Of a stretch of DNA of 64,000 nt, positions 42,201-53,600 are shown piece after piece. The position numbers and the translations under genes are program-made. Positions within the stretch are counted from its first letter, which is position 1. The number at the start of each line of letters is the position of its first letter. Origin of the DNA: Strigops habroptila (taxonomy: Eukaryota; Chordata; Aves; Psittaciformes; Psittacidae); the NCBI RefSeq assembly GCF_004027225.2, contig NC_044278.2, forward strand, positions 60,524,243 to 60,588,242, read 5' to 3'. A model generated the notes under the pieces. The model did no database searches, had not been told where the DNA came from, and saw only the letters and a program-made list of their open reading frames with translations.

Positions 42201-45200
42201 ATGCTGTGAACAACAAAAGAAGAGCAGTAACTGACGGAGAACAGCCCTCTGCCAGGTGCCACCACTTACCAAGGAAAAAATAATATGCATGGAAAACGTA
42301 CTACCATAAGCTTATTCTGACCTGGAAGCAAGTGGCAGCCTTGCTGAATGGTACAAGGGGTTTGCCTTTTTGTGGTAACCTGGACAAAAGTTTTTTGAAC
42401 CTATTCCTTCAACTGAGGCTCAAGGAAATCTCTTGCTGCTACTTCTATTTCCAAGATTCCAGAGAAGAGAAACTCAATGCTTGCAATATGTCTTTGATGC
42501 ATGTAAGAAAGTGTCTTCTTCCCGATCTCTCTTTTGGAAAACACCAAACAAAACCAAGCACTGCTTACGGCACACTCCTATGCTATATGCAAGTAAAGAA
42601 TGCAAAAAAAAAAGCACAAACCAATTTTGTTCGGAAAGAAGTTTCCAATTACTTTAAATCTCTAAATAGTTTTTATGATAAATCTAGTTTTATTAACATA
42701 TCACTTCCATAGGTGTTATATAAATAACTACTTGGAAAAGGAGCTGAATTTCCCCTGGAAAAGTAAACAACTGTAAATTATGTTTTTATCATTACTTGAG
42801 GCTACATTAAAAAAAGAAAAGATGATTTATCATTGAAGCTCTCTGTATAACCTTCCTGCAATCACTCATAAAGCAAGGTCAATATACTTCATTTCTAAAT
42901 GACTTCCTGCAAATCACAATGACGTATTAATCTACAAAATCATATACTGTACATGAATCACTTTCATATCAGAATTGAAGCATCAGCACCCGGGGCTTAA
43001 TTACGCATTCTTTGATAAGACATTGCTAATAAAAATATTTAATTACTTAGTAGTGCCAATATGCTTGGTAACTTTAGCATCTACTAGAAGTCACAAATAT
43101 TACTGATCATTTCCTCCATGAGAGGCACTGAAAAGTTTGTGTATTCATTACACAGATTGATTCCTGCTGTCTGCAGTCAGGTTCAAGACATCTATTGTCT
43201 AATAAGGAAATACTAATTTTTTATTTTATGGTTTTATCTGTCTACTATACTGAATTCAGGAAAAAAAACCCACAGAGACTGAACCAATATCAACACTATC
43301 TTCCATATTAACAGAATTTCTTTTCTTGCATACAAAAGCCTGTGGTGTAGTCACGCCAGAGAACTGGGAAAATAGTTAAATCATGCATAACAGGCTGTAG
43401 ACCTGAGCTCTTTTGAATGAGAGCGCCAGAATATCTAGTCTCAGCTGAAACACCACCCCCATTAGCAGTCACCTCAAACCAGATGCAGTATAATAATAAA
43501 ATAATTGCTAAAACTGTTCTCTGGTCAGGTCAATGCTGTGGGTATCTCCGGGTTGCAGCTGGAGACTGCATACAGAGCAAAAAAAAAATAAAAAAAAATG
43601 TCAGAATTTAGAATGGTTCCTAGGAAAAGACGCAGCATCAACAAAATACGAAGTTAATTATCTACCAAAGTTCACTTGGCTTGCCAATTCTTGAGAAATT
43701 TCCAAGTGTCATGCAAGGTCTACAGGAGTTCTTTATACACTGTCTTCAGCTACTCGAAAGAACAGGGATTGTTATTTCCTGTAGGATTATGACAGCAACA
43801 CCATCATATTATGACTTGCCCACATGGGCAGGAGGCTCGTGAATGCTCATCCGAGTTCACACTGAACTAGTCCCCAGCCATGACAGAGAAGAAACAACTC
43901 AACAACTCCCTTATCCTTTTGACCAAGTTTCTTTTTAGTAATTCAAACTCTACAAAATGTACAGACACAGAAAATCCTATAGACCTACAGGTCAGCGGAA
44001 AACACTCCTATTCCAACTACTTGCCATCTCTGTTGAAGCAACAGATTTCAACAAAATATCCAGTATTTTTCAAAGGCAAAGTCTAAAACTTAGTAGTAAG
44101 AGCTCAATAGCCTATTAACAGGTTGCATCGATACTTTTCTTGAAAGCACCTTCTTGCTTACACAGAACACATGACACTAAGGTAACTTTATTATCCTTGC
44201 ATGCCTGAGCACATAATTTAGGAATTTTTAGAATTAAGCCTCTCTGCTCTTTTCCTCAGCGTATCTTCCATATTCAACAAGGGAACAGGGAGCCTACAGG
44301 TCTATCTCCTTCAGACTGTCACAACAGAAAAACCTTCCAGAACTAAACTAATTTGATAACACATTCCTTATGAAGTTTTGCAATAGCAATAAAGACTACT
44401 GTTTAATAAGGCAGTAAAAACATCTTTTCAGTGGTTTTTTTTTCAAAATTTTGAAATCAAAGCAAACAAGAACACCAGATAAGTTAGGCACTTTAGCAGG
44501 GATTTGTCCCAGACTTTGCCTTCTACTATAGAGGCAGAAGTTCATAATCTGTATTTGCACATCTCAAATAGCTATACCTCTCTGCCTCTTCAACACTTGG
44601 GGAGAATTATTTTATTTTTTTTTTTCCCCAGGACAGACAGAAACAAGGGAAAATTTAGGACACAATTAATTTCAAAAGTGTTTGTAGACAAAACTGGAAA
44701 GCTGATGTTACAGCACAATTTGCTGAGTTTAAGAATGCCTTGGATAAGCGCTTGTCCTGACGTAACCTGCCCTCCTCTTCCACCCAAAATGCCTATGCTG
44801 TTTCAAAATATCAGAAACAACACAGAAGATAAGAGAGATAAGAGATGAACATTTCCTCGGTCTAATTAACTGGTCCTTCTTAACAGTGCTGCAGAGCAGC
44901 TGCTTTTCTAGCCTTACGATCTGATTTTGCCCAAGCTTTGGGTCAAGAAGTGCCTAAAAGTTTCGCAGTCTCTCTGCAAGTTTAAGCCATCTGGGAGCAC
45001 GCACAAAGGCCTTTTGGCAACACAATCCCAAGATGTTGCAAGCAGAGAACACTAGCTTAATTGGCAAGTCAAATCTCCAAACCAGAGCCAAGTCTATTAT
45101 CCATATGCTGAGTTTGAGAACATCAACACAGATTAAGTGAAGCAGTACTCTACACCCTGTGCAGCATACAACATCCAAGGTAATTTACTTTATTTACTTA

Positions 45201-47630
45201 CTCATGTCTTTAATTAATCCTTCAAGACTGATTACATTCCACAGATTTTTATTTTTTTTTTTAATTTCCCCAAAACAACCCTTGAGTAAATACCAACTTA
45301 CCAGGATTCTTTTACGATCCTTTTCTGACAAAAATTTCACCGGTGGGTATTTCTGGGTGAAACTATAGAACATTTCAAAACAAAGAAGAGGAACTATGTA
45401 AGTTTCAGGCTTGCTGCTTCTTTCACATATCTGTCTTCGAAATATGAAAACCTGCTCTGACAACTTCCCATTCTTAAAGTTCTGCTATGGGTATGTTTAG
45501 TCCTTTTTTCTAAAGAAGGAGCTGGGCCAACATGAGAAAATGCCTATGTTGTGTAAAAGCCCCGTAAGAAACATCAAAATCGATCTGCAAAAAGTGCTTT
45601 TAATATTTCCTCTTAACTAATTTTCTAGAATGGATCAACTGACTTCTATCTTCTGGGAGCAGGAATGGCATCACAGCAGTCATGGGACTTTTTTTTTAGT
45701 TTTAAAAAGCAAACAACCTTCTTAAAAGTACTGGAAAAGAAAGCATCTTGTGTTGACTTACCACTTTCATTCTGAAAGTTTACAATTAGAACGTTGAAGA
45801 AACTCTTGAGATATTCAACAACTTTTATCAGAAAGCTTATTCAGTACGAAAGCTAATCTTAATTTTCTTCTCAGAAACAGCTAGACTATCATTGTTTTGA
45901 TGGTCTTTAAGCTACTTTCACTTTAATTTTTTTGGACCATATTCCTTGCAGGAACTTAAAACTAAAACATTCCAAAATAAAACTGTGTGACATATAGATC
46001 TTAGGTGTCCTCTCAAGCTCTTGATGCTCAGAGCCTTAGATGATTTCATGGACATGGAATTACATCACTTCTTTCTCCCCTCACTAGTGTGCATTCTGCA
46101 TACAGCAACTACCTCCTTCAAAGAAAGATGTGGAACAAGGTGTCAACTTAATTTTATTTGTTTCAGTATGTAGCATTGTAGTCTTCATGATATTTGAATA
46201 GCTCACATTTTTCTTAACTAAATATCAGTTAAGATTTCTGGACAGAAATCAAACTATGGTTACTCTTTTCCTCTAGTAAGTCCACATGCTAGAGATGCAA
46301 TTTGATGTAGCATGCTGGAGGCATATATGCCAAGAGTTCACACTGAGGTTACATTTTGATTTACTCACAAATAGACTCTGACAGAACTGACCCCTACATT
46401 TCTGATCTTGAAGCACATCCTCTGCTTCTAACCTGCAGTACTGGCTCAACAGGAATTCTTCAGAGGCAAAGCACAAATGCTTCTCTGCTTGTGTCAACTT
46501 TTAATCCCAGAGCAAAAGTTGTTTTCAGTTTCCTGGATAAGTGAAATATGGCAGCAGAATCTCCCAATGTTATCCATGCAGGAAGACTGAAATAAGAATT
46601 TACCTATACTTGCCTTATCACTGCATAGGTCTGTAACAGTAACCTTATTTCTTTGACTTATGGTAAACCAATGAGAAACAGCAGCATGCAAGTACAATGC
46701 AGACATATAACAAACAGCCTTCCAATGCGAGAAAGGCAAATCCAGCAATAACAAGAGGTTTATGGAGCTTAAGAAAAAAAAAAGCCCCAAATAACTTGAT
46801 GCAAGGTAAAAGTCAGTCTCCCCCATTTTTAAGACCATTATTTTAAGGTCACATTAACCTGGCATGGTGTCACACTGCTGCCAAAGAGACAGTATTTTTG
46901 CTCTATTACGCCAGTACTAGCTTAGAGGTAGTGGGTAGGAGTCTGGAACTGATGCCGCTGAATGTTCATCTGGCAACAACATTGAGTTTATCTTGACCTA
47001 ATGCTTGCTTTGATGACTACACCACAATACTTTTGCTGTGCAAATTATTAATAAAAACTTCCCAACTTCAGCTTCAGTTAAACTATCTCTTGTCATGAGA
47101 ATCACATTAAGGAATTCTTGTCTTTTCTGCTTCCCCAAAGCATAATGATGGCTTGCTTTCAGGTTTTACCAGCTGATGAGGTAAAAAAAAAAAAAAAAAT
47201 TGACATGAGAATAAGCTTTGCAAGCTGGATTAGCCTTCAGGCATCTGACAGTGAGTAGTTATTTATTGTCACTTTACTCAGATACAAAACTCAAAAATTA
47301 TTAACTGCAACAACCCATATGCAGTTGAACCAGCAGAGGTAAATGCCTACACTATTTGAAAAAACCAACAAGAGCCCATATTTTGATATGGGCCAAAAGA
47401 GCCCAAAGCCTACATTGGGTGAGAGTATAATTCCCAGATTGGCTCATACAGAGGTAGAAAAATATTTTGATTCTTTCTCCTTATTACTAGACATTTGAAA
47501 CAAGACTCATGAACGCAGTGCAAACACTACTCAAAAAGAAAAGAGCAGTTAGATGGCTCCTGGGAGAAGTTCCAACTTAGTGGTTCAACCCAACAACTCA
47601 CTGCTCATTTGGAAAAATGTAATAACTGTT

Positions 47631-47664
<34 letters not shown>

Positions 47665-50600
47665 AAAAGTGCCAGTCAGGATACTCTCCCACAACGGTCC
47701 TCTGTGAATGGCAGAAGGAAATAACCTGAACTGCTAACAATTTAAGCTAAAGACATATTGACCTGTCAAAAAAGATTAAGTTAGCCAATTGAACAGAGAT
47801 GGTACATCGAAACTTTCATCTGAACATAAGATCTTTATAATTTGACTGTTACAATTCATATGGTAGCATCACATGCAACTACTATAAGTGACAGTCTGCA
47901 ATTTGTTTCGTGTTGCCAATATATCACCTAGTTCAATCCATGAAGTGTATGCACTTATAAAGGGATAAGCGATCAGATCAGTATTCTCGTTGCAATAAAT
48001 TGTACACGGCAGGTCACTGAATCATTTAAATCAATCATAAAAGAACATAACTGACACCTGTTTTTCTTTTTTTTTTAATAGCACAGAACGGGTAGCAGGA
48101 AGAGGCGCAACTGCTTGGTGGCAAGACAAAACTCAAAACACTGTGGGTGTTGAGCATAACTGACCAAGAGCAATGGGATTCTGCCCCCCTCTCCAGAGGG
48201 GCAACACACAACCATCAGTATGCCATACATAACCATCCAGGCTTACTGGTACTACTCAGATAAGTCCAGACTCAGCTCTTTGTACTGTGGCTTTGTTGGC
48301 TAGCTGTTTGCTTGGGACATCAACAGTGCCACCTGTGAAAGCGTCACTGTCAAAAGCAGCAGTGTCCTTGCCAGAGTGGAAAATTCCCACCCCTATTCCA
48401 GAGCTTATTCTTGATGAAAAGCACCTGCCCATGAGGACACTTAGATGGGAGAATTGATCTGGTGGAAGAGCAACCAGGTTGGGAAGGGAGGAAAAGCAAA
48501 GAGACTGAAATGCCTGGTTTCCCCATCTAGCTTACTATCAGCACTCACGTGGTTCTGCTGGCATAAAAGTGAGGAACCCACATTGTAGGGAGGACACAAG
48601 CAGTCAGGGAGAAATGGAGCAGGCCAGGATTTTTATTTTTAAACAGCTATGTCAATTTAAGGTGCTTGTGGAATTACAGTACATATTTAATATCTGCAGC
48701 TTATCAAAAAGCTTGTCTGCTTTTCCTCCATTGCATCATCCAGTTTAATCCACAGTAACATGTTCACCCACAAATCCTGAGAGGAGCAAGTCAGTCGGGC
48801 TCATCCAAAACACATGCACAAAGATTCACATGCAAATCTGTACATTAGCTGAACTATGGTAACTGAGGAAAAGTGTGGGAAATGTGAGAAAACATATTTT
48901 CAGTCTCGAAGTTGAAACCAATATGTTTTAGCACACACCTGCGTTGGACTTGCTAAACCATGTTCCATTCCAACTAATCTGTTCACCAGCTTGGACTCAA
49001 ACTGGCAAATTCCTCCAAGCAGTTTGAACTTTACAAAAGTCAAGCGCTCCTGGTTTACCTTAGTGGGATTAATCAACCTGAATACTTTACGTATTAATGT
49101 CTACAAGCATTCAAGGCCCCATCCTCACCTAGATATTATAAAAATCCAAAGGTACTGAGGGTATAAACAAAACATTTCTCAAACCTTCAACTACACAATT
49201 GATAACTACAGAGCAGAGACTGTGCTTTTTAACTGCTTCCCAAATTTAGCAAGACATACCTTTTTTCTAGATCTTTGATTTTCTCCCTTAGGGGTGCAAC
49301 AGCCTGAAATAAAGGAATAACTTTTAATCTTTGAAGAATAGAATAAGATTCACATCACAAAACATGCATATAATAGGATGTTACTTTAGAGCAAAAATCA
49401 TGGTAAACAGTCTCCTATGAAGAGTTTCACTGACAATACTCCAAGAAACTTGCATCTTAAAGCATCCTTTATGTCAAAAAAATCCTTGAACCTTTTTCAC
49501 CAAAAATCAAATCACCCATTACAATGCGAAATCCCTTACCACTGAAAACAACACTTCAAGGCTGAGTACCATAGCCTTGTTGATAAGAATACCCAATGTT
49601 ATGATTTCTACTTGGCAAAGCGAAGTCACAAGTGATTTGTCTGAGGTTGTCAAAGGCAATCTATATTGAGCAACAGCACAATAGGACAGTCAGTAAAACC
49701 TCAACTATTTAAATGGACAGCAGAAATACATACCTAAGACTACACAGAGGCATTAGCTCCAGTGCAAAGGCTACAATTCTCTCAGAACGTGGTACATGAA
49801 TTTAAAGAAAAACCATGTTAAAAATCCAAGATAAGTTTTACATCATGATTTGAGGGTATATCTAAAGCTTTTAAAAAAATACTGAAATTTTTGTTAGAAA
49901 ACATAGTTCACCTACCAAGACTTCTGTTTGCATTTTCACTGCCTTGAAGGACAGAATCACTGAAGTCGGCATCAGTTTCAGGTTCTTTATCAGAGGACCC
50001 AAATTTCTAACAGTTCTGCCAAATTTCAACAAGTCCCTGAACTCGTTTTTAAGTTTACTAAAACTCTGTAATCATACACTATCATAGAGTTGTCACTTGA
50101 AATTGTATGGGCCTCAAAGACTTTGGTATCTATTAAATTCTTACTTTTATTGTTATTAGACTGGAAGTTTAAAAACATCTGGAGGAAGATCTCAATATTT
50201 CTCCAGATATTAGATATCTCCAGATACCTTATCTACACATTCTTAGTATTTCACAACAAACTGAGGTTGAAATGGAAATTCAAAGGTATGGGTACAGAAG
50301 ATTAGTACCACCAGTGTGTTCAATACATATCCACTCCAGAAATTGCAGGACTTGTGCTTAAAGCACTGCTACTGCACACCATCCCAGACCACAGACACCA
50401 CTACCTTTGTTTATTAGTTAAGAACAAAGCAAAGCATTTTTGGAAGGTTTTGAATTTCTAATGAAACATATATACACTTAACATTTAGTAAGGGTGACAG
50501 AGGGAAGAACCTGTGTATATCCTTCATTCAGTAACGAAAAGCAGTTCTCAGGACAACTCTGCCACAATCTCTGCAGCAAATGAGGTGGTAGAGCCATTAC

Positions 50601-53600
50601 TTTCAAGAAAGATGTAGAGGGGAAAAAAAAAAAATGCCTCCAAAAAAACCCTCACAGATCTATGTTAGACTCCACCTTCGTGAAGAACAGTTCAAAAACT
50701 TATGACCAGCTACAAATCCAGTGCTTTGAATGGTTTTAGTGGAATTGAGAATAATGAAATAGGACTAAATACACCCTTTTAATATAAGTGAAATAGGGTC
50801 CTCAAAACAAGACAGACTGCAACTATTAACAAACTAACCTCCTCTATTTTACTTTCCACCTTCTGATCCCCATTTTCTTGAAGAGACCTGTTGGCAAGAA
50901 AAGAAAAAACATAATTCATACCTGAGCAATAGTTACTCCACTGCACCTGCATCATACTTTTCCTGTTAAAACAGTATCTTTAGAGCACCCCCAGCTAGTA
51001 TTATTTCAAAGACATACTCAGAGCAAATGAAAGCAGATGGCCCAATTCCTACTGAAATCAACTTATCTTGTCACCAAGTTTGGCAGAAGCTGAAACGAGG
51101 CCACCGGAAAGAGTAATAAAAATGACATTCATTTAACAGAGAAAATTAACTGTAGAAAAGTGTTTAATCACTGCACTAAAGTACGGTCAGCAAAAATGTT
51201 TCTGAGTGCAGTTTTACTATGCAAATGCCTAAGATGTCTCTTTGAGGGTCTCTGTTTACTGTATGCTACAAGTATGCTAACAAAACATTTTCCCTTAATG
51301 CCACAACTGCACCTGTAGTATCAATCAAAAAGAGAGAAGGGCACATGTATCTACCTTTGAAATTGAACTTTTCCAAACCCAAGAGAAAAAACAGAAAAAA
51401 ACCAAAAACCAAAACCTAAAACTTGTCCTAAGTGACCATCTGATAGGCAATACTGACTTCTCACACAAATGTTACTCATTTGAATTAAAGCAAAGGATGA
51501 AGGCTGTCAAGGTAACCTGTGAAAAAGAGCACTGTCTCAAGAAGTTGGTGTTTTGCACAAATCTCTGTGGTCTCATTTAGCACCTAATTGTGTAAATTAC
51601 TTCTATTAGTTGAGTTCATTCTTCAACTTCTAAGTGTGTAGAATATATATTTTTAAATTTTACTTCTTACATCTAATCTATGCAATTTTCTTCAGCTTGC
51701 ATTCTTCTTTTTTTTTTCCCAACTAAACCTTCTGAAAGGGAAATTATTTCTCTTAAAGAAGTAAGTTTTTGCATACTAGAGGATTCAAGGGTATCCAACA
51801 TAAAATGGAGCTCTTTCAAATAAAACAGAGCTCCTTTACTTGGGATCTGAAGTCATTACACCTAGGGAAACAGAAGATCCTTTGTTAAGCAGATATACAT
51901 ATGCCATACTAGTAGAAGTTAGAGCAATGATTCCTTTCATATTCCTCTGTAAAACTCTCTTACTAAAAAGTCAGTTCAGTCTATTACTGGGGCAAAAACC
52001 TTATTGGCCAGGTTCACCTTGTTGTATCAGTAGAGTGCAGTAAATTCCTACACTCAGACATACAGATCCTGAACTATCTTTTCAAAACAAATTGTAATTG
52101 ATTGTAACAGTGGCAAACAAAACCCTCCAGTTTATATAGTACACTACAAGGAAGCAATATGAAGTAATTTGCATGACTTTTTAAAAGATTTTCCCAAATA
52201 ACAGAAATTTACAAGAAGCTATGTGAACAATCTGTGGAATACCTAGACTTTCCTCTCTGCTAAATGGGCAAAGAAATTGGAAAAACCCTCAGAATATTAA
52301 AAAGTCCCCTCAAAAATGGTTCCTACTATTGTTTATTCATAAATCCTGGAACTTACGGACTGGCACTCTGCAGTCTGATTTTTCATAAGCTCTTTCTTCC
52401 TCCTAACAAAGACAATCTTATTGGCTGAGGACCAACATCAGACCTTCAGAAATAAAGTTTTCCCCCTCGATAGCTCTATAAGAGACATCTCAAATAAGAA
52501 TCAGATACAGCTAATGGCAGGATTTGTAAGGATGGCTTATGACGGAATAAACACGCTGCCCAAACTCCTCTCTGAGGTTCTCGTCCTTCCTTTGGATATG
52601 CTCAGCTGCTCACATAACAGCTGTTAAGCTGCCATAGCTTGCTGGTCACAATAACACAGTTAATCTAAATGATACCTCCATGTGCAAGCTGCAGCAGCTC
52701 AACAGCTGTTTGTCTAACAGCTGAAGACCCTCTGTAGCAAGGATGAGAAACTCCAAGAGGAGTAAGGTGGACAGCTTGGGACAGGAACAGAACCCAGGGT
52801 AAGCTGTCCTGGGCAAATCAGAGCCCACAGAAAATGGATTCTTTTTCTTACTTTGCCTCAAACTTTCTTTACTCTGTGCTGCTAAGCATGGCAACACACT
52901 AGCAAAACCCTTTACTAGCAAAACAACATGGTGAAATATTTTGTCCTCTATGCACAAAGACTTCGTTGTAGGGAACAGACTGTCCCAATTTTCTCTTCGC
53001 TTTCTTTTTAGTCATGCCTTCCTGGTGAATTTTCCCAGAGGACAAACACTCACATGCAAACAGAAATGCTGTGAAAATCTGCATGGTTTGCATGCATATG
53101 CTATGCCTTTCTATTTCTAAGGGCAAAAATTCTAGGGGACAGTTCACAATTTTTTGCTTTTCAGCAGTTAAACTATGAGATTCCCTCCCAATTAATTGTG
53201 GAGGAGAAAAAACCCTTAAAACCACATTTCTAAATATAGATACAGAAGCATAGTTTACGGCAAGCAGCAGAGAATTTGCTGCTGTTCAATATTTAAGCCT
53301 GTATTGTCACTGATCTGTACACGGTCAGATCTGTACTCAGGAAAAGCAGAATCCAAGCCTATGTGGCCCAGCTATGCCAACCACTTTGTCTGAAAAATCA
53401 AAAAATCAGAAGATGAATGTGTGTAAAGAGAGGCAGATGCTGAAATGCAAGTAAGATCGTGGTCAATATCTGCAGCAGATATACAAGCCATTTTTGAGAC
53501 TGAACACCTTGTATTTAAAAAATGGTATCAGCTGCTTAGCAACCATCCAAAAACCAGTGTGAGCTGCTGTTCTGTTTTCCCTATTTGATATACAGTGATA

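Larger units (their letters stand above)
40398..45301 (-). other. UXS1: UXS1 4.9-kb intron with A/C-rich tract and candidate conserved block
   Basis: Donor GTAAGTTGG and acceptor CGCAG. It contains a short CR1 tail (41034-41087), the A/C-rich tract (41734-41871) and a possible conserved non-coding block (42890-43230). No second coding gene is recognised; the 126-codon frame at 42332-42712 looks spurious. Confidence 0.8.

Noticed and set aside
42332..42712. 126-codon plus-strand frame in a UXS1 intron
   Set aside because: Overlaps another plus-strand frame, contains low-complexity Lys runs and shows no conserved motif.
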